Positions 11,084 through 20,290 of a stretch of DNA of 39,610 nucleotides are shown one piece after another; the first letter of the stretch is position 1; each line of letters starts with the position of its first letter. This DNA comes from a bacterium (GTDB lineage: Bacteria > Patescibacteriota > Minisyncoccia > UBA6257 > Colwellbacteraceae), in the NCBI GenBank assembly GCA_021787205.1, contig JAJYME010000004.1:103063-142672 (forward strand). The letters are read 5' to 3'. The notes below the pieces were generated by a model, which saw only the letters and a program-made list of their open reading frames with translations, was not told the DNA's origin and searched no databases. The translations under genes and the position numbers were made by a program.

Positions 11084-14000
11084 ATGCAAAAAATACGAAC
11101 TAAAGTTTTCTCATCTCACCCGGGATCCTTTGTTAAAGAGCCGGACTTGGTCGAGATCCAAACAAACTCCTTTGAGTGGTTTAAAAAAGAAGGATTGATG
11201 GAACTTCTTAAAGAGGTATCACCGATCAAAGATCATTCTGGTAAGGAATTTGAGTTGAGTTTTAAGAGCTTTTATTTCGACGAACCTAAAATCACACTGG
11301 AGCAGGCTAAGGAAAAAGCTTTGACTTACGAATGCCCGCTTCGCATGAAAGTGGAACTTAAAAATCTCATAAATAAGAGAGCAGCCGAAAAAGAGATGTA
11401 TTTCGGCGATTTTCCGATTATGACAAAGCACGGAACCTTCATCATCAACGGGATTGAGCGTGTTATCATTTCCCAATTGGTCAGAAGCCCGGGCGTTTAT
11501 TTTGTGTCCGAGAAAACGAGAGGAGAAAAGTACTTCGGAGCGAAGATAATTCCGAACCGAGGTGCTTGGATCGAATTCGTGACTGATACTGACGGTTCGT
11601 TGCAGGTCAAGATAGACAGACACAGAAAAGTTTCAATCGCTTCTTTCCTAAAACTTTTTGACATAAACACCGAAGACGAGATCAGAGCCATCTTCAATTC
11701 TGAAGAAGAGAAGGCTTCTTTCGACGCTTCCCTTAAAAAGGATCCGGTCAAATCGATCGGAGACAGCTACCTGGAAATCTATAAGAGATTGAGACCGGGT
11801 GATTTGGCGACCCCAGATGCGGCCAAGAACCTGATCGATTCCATGTTCAAGAGAGAAGACAGATATGATCTCTCCGAAGTGGGAAGATTCAAGATCAGCC
11901 AGAGAATGGGCATTGCCAATTCCAACTCCCATCTTTTGGAACAGGATGACATAGTCAAGATAATCAAGCATATTATCAAGCTCAATAACGACCCGAAGGC
12001 GGTTGACGATGATATTGACCATCTTGGAAACCGACGCGTTCGCGCCGTCGGGGAGCTTTTGCAAGCCAGGATGAGAATCGGTTTTGCCAGGATGAGAAGA
12101 AACATCCAGGACAAGATGTCGACCATCGAGAAAGCGACCATGTCTCCGGAACAGCTTATTAACGTCCGACCTTTGTCGGCGGCTGTCCGCGACTTTTTTG
12201 CCACCTCTTCCATGTCTCAATTCATGGATCAGGTCAATCCTTTGACCGAGCTCGAACACAAGAGAAGAGTCTCAGCTCTGGGACCTGGCGGTTTGACTAA
12301 GGAAAGAGCCGGTTTCGAAGTTCGTGACGTCCATTCCTCCCATTACGGAAGGCTTTGTCCGATCCAGACTCCGGAAGGTCAGAATATCGGTTTGATCAAC
12401 TATCTCTCCATTTATTCAAGGACTAATAAGTATGGTTTTATCGAGGCTCCTTATGTCAGAGTGACTGACGGAAAAGTAAATCCGAAGGACATCGTCTGGA
12501 TGGATGCTTTTGAGGAAGAAACTCATAAGATTGCCCACTCGGGTGAAAAGATTGACGAGAACTGGAACTTGGTAAACAAGATCGTAGAAGTCCGCCATAA
12601 GGGAAAGCCGATCAGCGTCCCGATCGATGAAGTTGACTTTATCGACGTGGCTCCGGCCGAACCTTTGTCCGTAGCTTCCGCCTTAATTCCTTTCTTGGAA
12701 AACGACGATGCAAAGAGAACCCTCATGGGTTCCAACATGCAGAAGCAGGCCGTTCCTTCGATCAAGCCGGAATTGCCGTTTGTCGGAACTGGAATGGAAC
12801 AACGCGCTGCCTATGACTCCGGACACGTAATTATCGCTGAAGAATCGGGTGTCGTCTCGGCAGTCGATGCCGGATCGATAACCGTCCTCGAGGAAGGCGG
12901 AAAGAAACATACTTATAAATTAGAGAAGTTCAGGATGACTAACCAATATATCGCTTTCTCTTATCGTCCGATCGTCAAGGTTGGCGACAAGGTCAAGAAG
13001 GGCGATGTCATCGGCGATGGTCCTTCAACCAAAGACGGAGTTTTGGCCTTGGGTCAGAACATGCTCGTCGCTTTCGTTTCCTGGGAAGGGGCGAACTATG
13101 AAGACGCCATCATCGTTTCCGAGAGGGTCATCCAAAACGACAGATACACTTCCATCCATATCGAAGACTTCATTTGCGATGTTCGCGATACAAAGCTCGG
13201 TCCTGAAATGACCACCCCCGATATTCCAAACGTTTCCGACGACAGGCTTAAGAACTTGGACGAGGAGGGAATAATCAGAATCGGAGCGGAAGTCACCGCC
13301 GGTGATATTTTGGTCGGAAAGATTTCTCCGAAAGGGGAAGCTGAACTGACTTCTGAAGAGAAACTTTTGAGAGCTATCTTCGGTGAGAAGGCGAGAGACG
13401 TCAAGGATACTTCTTTGACTGTTCCTCATGGAAACAGCGGCCGCGTTGTCGGCGTCAAGATTTTTGATCGCGAGAAGGGGGATAAGCTTGATCCTGGAGT
13501 CATTAAGAGAATCCAGGTCCAGCTTGCTTCATTGAGAAATATCCAAGCGGGAGACAAGATGTCTGGAAGACACGGAAACAAGGGTGTCATCTCCCAAATC
13601 AGGCCAGTTGAAGATATGCCTTATTTGGAGGATGGAACCCCGGTGGATGTCATTTTGAATCCGTTGGGCGTCGCTTCCCGTATGAACCTGGGACAGATCT
13701 TGGAAACCCACTTGGGTTGGGCAGCTGACAAACTCGGATACAGGGTTGCCACCCCATCACTTGCGGGCGCTACCGAAGCTCAGATCAAGGAGGAGTTAGC
13801 TAAAGCCGGATTGCCGGAAGACGGAAAGGTCACCTTATTCGACGGTCGCACCGGGCAGCCTTTTGGCGACAGGATTACCGTCGGGAGAATGTATATGATC
13901 AAACTGAACCACATGGTTTTGGACAAGGTTCATATGCGTTCTACTGGACCGTACTCTTTGATTACCCAGCAACCTTTGGGCGGTCGCGCTCAGTTCGGAG

Positions 14001-14344
14001 GACAGAGATTCGGAGAAATGGAAGTGTGGGCGCTTGAAGGATATGGGGCATCCCATACCTTGCAAGAAATGCTCACCATCAAATCAGACGATGTCTTAGG
14101 ACGCTCTGCCGCTTACGAATCCATCGTTCGAAACGAGCCGATAAGCCAGCCGAACATTCCAGCGACTTTCAACGTCATGCTTTCAGAACTTAAGGCCTTA
14201 GGGCTCGATGTTCAACTCGTCGGAGTAGAAACCGAAGGAGAGGAGGAGAGCATCGACGGCAAGACGGAAGAGGAAATAAAAGAGGAGATCAAAGCTCAAA
14301 ACAACGCCGAGGTCGAACCCGTTTCCGCAGAAGAGGAAGAATAA
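11084..14344 (+). CDS. rpoB: DNA-directed RNA polymerase subunit beta
   Basis: RpoB motifs (YGRLCPIQTPEGQNIGLI, SGRHGNKG, GGRAQFGGQRFGEMEVWALEGYGA). ATG 11084 is preferred over TTG 11024, which lies in a terminator. Confidence 0.97.
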   Translation: MQKIRTKVFSSHPGSFVKEPDLVEIQTNSFEWFKKEGLMELLKEVSPIKDHSGKEFELSFKSFYFDEPKITLEQAKEKALTYECPLRMKVELKNLINKRAAEKEMYFGDFPIMTKHGTFIINGIERVIISQLVRSPGVYFVSEKTRGEKYFGAKIIPNRGAWIEFVTDTDGSLQVKIDRHRKVSIASFLKLFDINTEDEIRAIFNSEEEKASFDASLKKDPVKSIGDSYLEIYKRLRPGDLATPDAAKNLIDSMFKREDRYDLSEVGRFKISQRMGIANSNSHLLEQDDIVKIIKHIIKLNNDPKAVDDDIDHLGNRRVRAVGELLQARMRIGFARMRRNIQDKMSTIEKATMSPEQLINVRPLSAAVRDFFATSSMSQFMDQVNPLTELEHKRRVSALGPGGLTKERAGFEVRDVHSSHYGRLCPIQTPEGQNIGLINYLSIYSRTNKYGFIEAPYVRVTDGKVNPKDIVWMDAFEEETHKIAHSGEKIDENWNLVNKIVEVRHKGKPISVPIDEVDFIDVAPAEPLSVASALIPFLENDDAKRTLMGSNMQKQAVPSIKPELPFVGTGMEQRAAYDSGHVIIAEESGVVSAVDAGSITVLEEGGKKHTYKLEKFRMTNQYIAFSYRPIVKVGDKVKKGDVIGDGPSTKDGVLALGQNMLVAFVSWEGANYEDAIIVSERVIQNDRYTSIHIEDFICDVRDTKLGPEMTTPDIPNVSDDRLKNLDEEGIIRIGAEVTAGDILVGKISPKGEAELTSEEKLLRAIFGEKARDVKDTSLTVPHGNSGRVVGVKIFDREKGDKLDPGVIKRIQVQLASLRNIQAGDKMSGRHGNKGVISQIRPVEDMPYLEDGTPVDVILNPLGVASRMNLGQILETHLGWAADKLGYRVATPSLAGATEAQIKEELAKAGLPEDGKVTLFDGRTGQPFGDRITVGRMYMIKLNHMVLDKVHMRSTGPYSLITQQPLGGRAQFGGQRFGEMEVWALEGYGASHTLQEMLTIKSDDVLGRSAAYESIVRNEPISQPNIPATFNVMLSELKALGLDVQLVGVETEGEEESIDGKTEEEIKEEIKAQNNAEVEPVSAEEEE

Positions 14345-14353
14345 AATTTATAT

Positions 14354-17300
14354 ATGGAAAATTTCAACACAATAGATTCGATAAAGCTTCAAATCGCTTC
14401 TCCGGAAAAGATTCAGGAATGGTCTTACGGGGAGGTGACCAAGGCGGAAACGATCAACTACAGGACTCAACGTCCTGAAAAAGACGGTCTTTTCTCCGAA
14501 AGAATATTCGGACCTTCAAAGGATTACGAATGTTATTGCGGAAAATACAAAAAAGTCCGCTATAAGGGACTTGTCTGCGACAAGTGTGGAGTTGAGGTAA
14601 CCAAGTCGTCAGTAAGAAGAGAGAGGATGGGCCATATAACCCTTGCCACTCCCATTGCTCACATTTGGTTTTTGAGAAGCTTGCCTTCGAGAATCGGATT
14701 AGCTCTTAATGTCCAGTTTTCGAAGCTTGAGAAAGTAATTTATTATGCCGCTTATATTGTCGTTTCAGTTGACGAGGAGGCCAGAAGAAGCGCCTTGTCC
14801 GAAATCGACCGTGAACTCAAGAGCCGCAAAAAGCTTGAGGACGACATGGGCGATGAACTTGAGACAGCAGCGGAGACGACCAGGCAAATGATCAAGGATC
14901 TTCGTCCGGGAATGGTACTCACGGAAACGGAATATCATTCTCTGGCCAGGAGATTCGGCGATGTCTTCAAGGCGATGAGAGGCGCTGAAGGAATCAGAAA
15001 GGTTTTGGAAAGCGTCGATCTCGACCGTGAAATAGCGGCCACTGAGAAAGAGCTGGAGAAGACCGATGACGCCAACAAGAGGCAAAACTATGCCAGGCGT
15101 TTGAAGTTCTTCACCGCCATGAAGAGAAACGGATTAAGACCGGAATGGATGATTATGACTCATCTCCCGATCTTGCCTCCAGATCTTCGCCCGATGGTCG
15201 CCTTGGACGGTGGCAGATATGCTACCTCCGACCTGAATGACTTATACAGAAGAGTCATAAACAGGAATAACCGCTTAAAGAGGCTCTTGGAGCTTAAGGC
15301 GCCGGATATTATTGTCGTCAACGAAAAGAGAATGCTTCAAGAAGCAGTCGATGCTTTGATTGACAATACTGCTCGTGCCGGACGCGCCCAGGCCACTGCC
15401 AGAAAGAGATCCTTAAAGTCTCTGGCTGACATGTTGAAGGGAAAGAACGGCCGCTTCCGCCAAAACCTTTTGGGAAAGCGCGTCGACTATTCCGGACGTT
15501 CGGTTATCGTTGTCGGTCCGCGTCTTCCTTATGATGAATGCGGATTGCCGAAGCGAATGGCCTTGGAGCTTTTCAAACCGTTTGTCATTGCGAAAATCAT
15601 CGAAAGAGGATTGGCTCATAATGTCAAAAACGCCAACCGTATGATCGAGCTTGCTCCGGCGGAAGTCTGGGAAATCTTGGAAGAGGTCATTGAGAACAAG
15701 TATGTTCTCTTGAACCGTGCTCCGACTTTGCACAGGCTTGGCATCCAGGCTTTCAAGCCGAATTTGATTGAGGATTTGACAGTCCAGATTCCTCCTCTCG
15801 TTTGTTCCGGTTTTAACGCGGACTTCGACGGAGACCAGATGGCTGTCCATCTTCCTTTAACCGAGGCGGCACAGAAGGAAGCGGAGACTATCATGCTTTC
15901 CTCAAACAATCTTTTGAAGCCGGCTTCCGGTTCTCCGGTTCCCGGTCCTTGGAACGATATCGTCTTAGGATCATATTACTTGACCGAGCTTAATCCGGAA
16001 GGAGTCGGCGCGGGAAAGATTTTTTCCAGCGAGAAAGAAGCCTTGCTTGCGTATGAATTCGGCGAAACGGATATCCAAGCTCCTATCAAGATCGGAAAGA
16101 ACAAGGAGACTTCTTGCGGAAGAATCATTTTCAATGAGGTTCTGCCGGAAGGATTCCCCGAGGTGGAGGTTGCCGTCAATAAGAAAGTACTGTCCAATCT
16201 TTTCTCCGATATCATCAACAGATACGGATTCCAGATAGCCAATGAGGCGCTTCACAAGATCTCACAGCTCGGATTCGAATATTCGACAAAATCAGGCGTG
16301 ACTTGGAGCATCTCCGATCTCTCTGTCCCTGAGGCCAAGAAAGGCATCGTTGCCGAGGCCAAGAAAAAGACGGAGGCGGTCGAAGACCAGTATCAGGACG
16401 GACTTTTGACTTACGAAGAAAAGAGGGCCCGCGTCATTGATATTTGGACTGATGCCGGCAAGGAAGTCGAAAAAGCAGTTTCCGCTTCATTCGACAAGAC
16501 GAACCCGATCGGAAAGATCATTTCCTCGGGAGCGAGAGGCAGCATCGTCCAGTTAAACCAGATGATCGGTATGAGAGGTCTGGTCAAGAATTCAAGAAAC
16601 GAGACCATCGACCTTCCGATCGTTTCCTGCTACAAAGAAGGATTCACTCCGTTACAGTATTTCAACTCCGTTCACGGAAACCGCAAAGGTTTAGTCGATA
16701 CGGCTTTGAAGACTGCGGAAGCAGGATATCTGACCAGAAGAATGATTGATGTCGGACAGGATGTAGTCGTCAAGGAGGAGGATTGCGGAACGAAAGAAGG
16801 AATGGAAATCCGCCGCGCTGACGGGGGAGAGTACGGACACAAATTCGCCGACAGGCTCTATGGAAGAACGGCTTTAAAGAACATTGCTTCAAACGACAGA
16901 ATCATCGTCAAGGCCAACGAGATCATTTCCGCCGAAGAGGCGAGCGAAATCGAAAAGGCGACCGATATTCAGTCGGCCTGGATCAGGTCTCCGTTAAATT
17001 GCAAGACTCTTTATGGAGTTTGCACCAAATGTTACGGACTTGATCTTGGAGAAAACGCTCCAATTCAAATCGGAGAAGCAGTCGGAATTGTCGCGGCGCA
17101 ATCAATCGGTGAGCCGGGAACGCAGCTTACGCTTCGTACCACTCACTCGGGAGGTGTCGCGCGCGCGGATATCACTTCAGGTTTGCCTCGTGTCGAGGAA
17201 TTGTTTGAAGTCAGGTCTCCGAAAGGAAAGGCTATCCTTTGCGAATTTGAAGAAGCGATCGTCGAAACGATCGAGGAGAGAGGGTCATCGAAAGTTGTCA

Positions 17301-17941
17301 AACTCAAATCAATCGGAAAGACAAAAAAGGACAAGATTGCCGAATATGCTTTCCCAAAAAATTTGCTTTTGGGAGTGCAGGCAGGAGATGTCATTACGAA
17401 GGGTCGTGCGATTTCCGAAGGATCATACGATCTTAAGGAATTATTTGCCCTGAAAGGAAAGGATGCGGTATCCCGTTACATCATCCAAGAAGTACAGAGA
17501 ATTTATCTTTCTGAAGGAGCTCCGATAAGCAACAAGCATATCGAAGTCATCATCAGGCAGATGTTCGGCAAGGTAAGAGTCACCCTTCCGGGTGAGTCCG
17601 AGCTTGTCATTGGCGAAGTCCTTGATAAATCAAGATTCGTCGAAGTCGTAAGGGATATGAAGGAGAAGGGACTTGAGTTGCCGAGGGCGGAAGAAATGCT
17701 TTTGGGAATTACCAAAGCTTCGCTTGCCACCGAAGGATTCTTGTCCGCGGCTTCATTCCAGGAAACGGCGAGAGTATTAGTTGCTGCCGCTTCTGAAGGA
17801 AAAGTGGATCTTCTCCGCGGCCTTAAGGAAAATGTCATTATCGGACGTTTATTGCCGATAGGAAATACTTTAAGGAAACAGATGGAAGAACCTCAAGAAG
17901 ATCAAATGGCTGAGACTGAAACGGTTGAAGTCGAAGCTTAA
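14354..17941 (+). CDS. rpoC: DNA-directed RNA polymerase subunit beta'
   Basis: CYCGKYKKVRYKGLVCDKCGVE, NADFDGDQMAVHLPL, GEAVGIVAAQSIGEPGTQLTLRTTHSGG. Confidence 0.98.
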   Translation: MENFNTIDSIKLQIASPEKIQEWSYGEVTKAETINYRTQRPEKDGLFSERIFGPSKDYECYCGKYKKVRYKGLVCDKCGVEVTKSSVRRERMGHITLATPIAHIWFLRSLPSRIGLALNVQFSKLEKVIYYAAYIVVSVDEEARRSALSEIDRELKSRKKLEDDMGDELETAAETTRQMIKDLRPGMVLTETEYHSLARRFGDVFKAMRGAEGIRKVLESVDLDREIAATEKELEKTDDANKRQNYARRLKFFTAMKRNGLRPEWMIMTHLPILPPDLRPMVALDGGRYATSDLNDLYRRVINRNNRLKRLLELKAPDIIVVNEKRMLQEAVDALIDNTARAGRAQATARKRSLKSLADMLKGKNGRFRQNLLGKRVDYSGRSVIVVGPRLPYDECGLPKRMALELFKPFVIAKIIERGLAHNVKNANRMIELAPAEVWEILEEVIENKYVLLNRAPTLHRLGIQAFKPNLIEDLTVQIPPLVCSGFNADFDGDQMAVHLPLTEAAQKEAETIMLSSNNLLKPASGSPVPGPWNDIVLGSYYLTELNPEGVGAGKIFSSEKEALLAYEFGETDIQAPIKIGKNKETSCGRIIFNEVLPEGFPEVEVAVNKKVLSNLFSDIINRYGFQIANEALHKISQLGFEYSTKSGVTWSISDLSVPEAKKGIVAEAKKKTEAVEDQYQDGLLTYEEKRARVIDIWTDAGKEVEKAVSASFDKTNPIGKIISSGARGSIVQLNQMIGMRGLVKNSRNETIDLPIVSCYKEGFTPLQYFNSVHGNRKGLVDTALKTAEAGYLTRRMIDVGQDVVVKEEDCGTKEGMEIRRADGGEYGHKFADRLYGRTALKNIASNDRIIVKANEIISAEEASEIEKATDIQSAWIRSPLNCKTLYGVCTKCYGLDLGENAPIQIGEAVGIVAAQSIGEPGTQLTLRTTHSGGVARADITSGLPRVEELFEVRSPKGKAILCEFEEAIVETIEERGSSKVVKLKSIGKTKKDKIAEYAFPKNLLLGVQAGDVITKGRAISEGSYDLKELFALKGKDAVSRYIIQEVQRIYLSEGAPISNKHIEVIIRQMFGKVRVTLPGESELVIGEVLDKSRFVEVVRDMKEKGLELPRAEEMLLGITKASLATEGFLSAASFQETARVLVAAASEGKVDLLRGLKENVIIGRLLPIGNTLRKQMEEPQEDQMAETETVEVEA

Positions 17942-17950
17942 CCGATGAAT

Positions 17951-17983
17951 ATAAAAAGAAGCGCGTGAGGCGCTTCTTTTTAT
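17951..17983 (+). terminator. Terminator after rpoC (symmetric stem, possibly bidirectional)
   Basis: ATAAAAAGAAGCG-cgtgagg-CGCTTCTTTTTAT perfect 13-bp stem. Confidence 0.85.
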
Positions 17984-18050
17984 ATTTTGCGTATAATGTG
18001 GATAAGTGCGGTTTTTGTAAAATTGCATATATATATATACTTAATTGTAA

Positions 18051-19406
18051 ATGAAACACAAAAGCATTGGAGCTTTTACTCTTATTGAGCTCTTGATTGT
18101 CATTGCCATCATTGCAATTTTAGGTTCTGCAACCGTCTTAGTTCTTAATCCTCTGGAACTCATGAGACAAGGAAGGGATGGAATAAGGGTATCAGACATC
18201 AAAGTGATGGAAAAAGCCATCGGACTTTATCAGATGGACAATCAGATCTCAGCGACTTCAAACAAAGTTTATGTCTCCATTCCAGACACTTCAGCGACCT
18301 GCGCCAATATTGCGGGCCTTCCTCCGCTTCCGACGGGTTGGACTTACAATTGTGTCACTGATGCAAATAAAAACAAAATAGACGGCACCGGCTGGATTCC
18401 TATTAATTTCACTTTAACTAAGGGCGGAACTCCTCTGGCATCTCTTCCGATTGACTCGATAAACACCTCCTCTTCGGAATATTATTCATTTGTCTCTTCG
18501 GGAAATTCTTGGAAGATAGCCTCCGTTCCCGAATCAGTGAAACTTTCAAGTTTCAAATATACTTCGACAAATGACGCCTCATTGGCCCAAGGCATTTTTC
18601 CTTCAGGTTGGATAAGGACTCCGGACGGATTTCTCGTAATGCAATATGAGGCCAAGTATGACAAAAATGGAGACGGAAGGGGAGATACGGCGTCCGCCGC
18701 TTCATGTCCGGCCTCCGTCGGACTCGGCCTCTCGTGGGCCGGCGCAGGCTGTTCTACGGCGACAAATATAGTATCGACTCCGGACGGGGCGCCGATAGTC
18801 GAGATAACCCACGACCAGGCAAAAGCCGCCTGTGTCTCAATCGGATCACATCTTATCACTAATGACGAATGGATGAAGATCGTAAGAAATGCTGAACAAC
18901 AATCCCAAAACTGGACAACAGGCATAGTTGGCTCGGGTTGTCTTTTTACCGGAAATACGGGGGATGGCACCTGCGGTTATGACGGAACTGATCCTGAATA
19001 TGGATCTTCCCGCAATCAAAGGGCTATGCTTTCTCTATCAAATGGCGTAAAAGTTTACGATTTTTCGGGAAACGTTTGGGAACACGTCCAAAAGGATTCT
19101 TCGGATACCTTAGTTTTAAACCAACCGACTGACGGCGGAGCTGTCGGCTGGAGATGGATAGAGCACACAGGCATAACTTCGTATGGAAATCTTTCCTATA
19201 ACGAAATTCGGCCTTCAGTCTCTTCTTGGAACGCCACCCAGGGAATGGGAAGGGTCTATACCTATAATGGTTCTGACGGATTAAGCCATGTTCTTCTTCG
19301 CGGCGGCTATTGGGTCACTGGGTCTTACGCCGGCGCTTTCGCACTGTCCTTGGGTTGGGTTCCGTCCTCTTCGAACTACAATGTGGGGTTCCGTTGCGCG
19401 CGGTAA
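18051..19406 (+). CDS. DGR target protein: prepilin-like N-terminus plus FGE-sulfatase/C-type-lectin-like C-terminal domain with variable repeat
   Basis: N-terminus MKHKSIGAFTLIELLIVIAIIAILG. C-terminal domain VYDFSGNVWEHV ... VLLRGGYWVTGSYAGAFALSLGWVPSSSNYNVGFRCAR. The VR lies at the extreme C-terminus. Confidence 0.93.
   Translation: MKHKSIGAFTLIELLIVIAIIAILGSATVLVLNPLELMRQGRDGIRVSDIKVMEKAIGLYQMDNQISATSNKVYVSIPDTSATCANIAGLPPLPTGWTYNCVTDANKNKIDGTGWIPINFTLTKGGTPLASLPIDSINTSSSEYYSFVSSGNSWKIASVPESVKLSSFKYTSTNDASLAQGIFPSGWIRTPDGFLVMQYEAKYDKNGDGRGDTASAASCPASVGLGLSWAGAGCSTATNIVSTPDGAPIVEITHDQAKAACVSIGSHLITNDEWMKIVRNAEQQSQNWTTGIVGSGCLFTGNTGDGTCGYDGTDPEYGSSRNQRAMLSLSNGVKVYDFSGNVWEHVQKDSSDTLVLNQPTDGGAVGWRWIEHTGITSYGNLSYNEIRPSVSSWNATQGMGRVYTYNGSDGLSHVLLRGGYWVTGSYAGAFALSLGWVPSSSNYNVGFRCAR
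19290..19400 (+). repeat. DGR variable repeat (VR)
   Basis: 111 nt aligned without gaps to TR 19906-20016. 13 differences, each at a TR adenine. Confidence 0.97.
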
Positions 19407-19442
19407 TTGCCTCCGTAGATATCCGCAATCCATAATTTCTTA

Positions 19443-19476
19443 AGTTATCCCTTCGTAATTTTGCGAAGGGATAACT
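19443..19476 (+). other. 13-bp perfect hairpin downstream of VR (candidate target-site hairpin)
   Basis: AGTTATCCCTTCG-taattttg-CGAAGGGATAACT. No T-tract follows. Confidence 0.7.
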
Positions 19477-19495
19477 ACAATAATAAAAAATAAAA

Positions 19496-19831
19496 ATGCT
19501 TGACGATTTGGTTATTTTTCAAAAAACGTATGATTTTTTACTTTGGATAAATCCCGCAATAAACAAATTTCCTAAAAACCAGAAATTCGTTCTGGGACAA
19601 AAAACTGAATTGAAAATATTGGAATTGATGCATTCGATGATCCTGGCAAACAGCGCATCAGAAAAGTCGGAGCATATGAAGCAAGCAAGCGTAGAATTGG
19701 ATGAGTTGAGGGTATTGATTCGCCTTGCGAAGGATTTGCATTACATCAGCATAAAAAAATACGAGGCAGCGGCGGAGAAGATGAATGAAATCGGGCGATT
19801 GTTGACCGGTTGGATGAACAGATTTATATGA
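19496..19831 (+). CDS. avd: DGR accessory variability determinant (Avd-like four-helix protein)
   Basis: 111 aa, YDFLLWINPAINKFPKNQKFVLGQKTELKILELM...ASVELDELRVLIRLAKDLHYISIKKYEAAAEKMNEIGRLLTGWM. Avd-type sequence placed between VR and TR. Confidence 0.92.
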   Translation: MLDDLVIFQKTYDFLLWINPAINKFPKNQKFVLGQKTELKILELMHSMILANSASEKSEHMKQASVELDELRVLIRLAKDLHYISIKKYEAAAEKMNEIGRLLTGWMNRFI

Positions 19832-19905
19832 TTTGCATCGTTCCTGCAGAGGACGGATATGTTAATTATATAACGGTTTCTGCAGGGATGACGGCAAAAA
19901 CAATG

Positions 19906-20016
19906 GATCTTCTTCGCGGCGGCAATTGGGACAATGGGTCTAACGCCGGCGCTTTCACACTGAACTTGAATTGGGTTCCGTCCAATTCGAACAACAATGT
20001 GGGGTTCCGTTGCGCG
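19906..20016 (+). repeat. DGR template repeat (TR)
   Basis: Adenine-bearing copy of VR, rich in AAC/AAT codons (LLRGGNWDNGSNAGAFTLNLNWVPSNSNNNVGFRCA). Confidence 0.97.
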
Positions 20017-20262
20017 GTAAAGCAGATAAATACGGCCTGAAGCAAAAATCTAAGGATTTTGCGTATGTAAATAATTACGCGCGGCGCCAGGGGAAAGTAC
20101 AAGAGTTAAGACAGCCCAGGAATGCCAGGCTCTGAGCCAAAAGACAATTACGGCTATCATTCCTTCTTTATCGGTTTTTCGATGAGGAAAATATGACCTT
20201 TAATCGAAGTCATTGTTTATCTCTGATTTTTGATTTTGTCCAAAAAACAAAAAAGGTTAATC

Positions 20263-20286
20263 AGGACTGCTATGCAGTCCTTTTTT
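20263..20286 (+). terminator. Terminator/attenuator just before the RT start codon
   Basis: AGGACTGC-tat-GCAGTCCT then T-tract. RT ATG at 20291. Confidence 0.8.
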
Positions 20287-20290
20287 ATAT

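Larger units (their letters stand above)
19906..20286 (+). ncRNA. Probable DGR template RNA: TR plus structured spacer ending at a terminator
   Basis: Non-coding 20041-20290 contains GCAAAAATCtaagGATTTTGC, GCGTA...TACGC and a terminal AGGACTGC-tat-GCAGTCCTTTTTT. The 5' boundary is unknown. Confidence 0.6.

Noticed and set aside
19443-19476. Hairpin as terminator of the target gene
   Set aside because: It is followed by ACAATAATAAAAAATAAAA rather than a T-tract, and the other strand is no better; kept as a DGR-related hairpin.
19810-20040. 76-aa ORF spanning the TR
   Set aside because: It overlaps the avd end and contains the TR. The frame is open because TR mirrors coding VR; better explained as template RNA than a protein gene.
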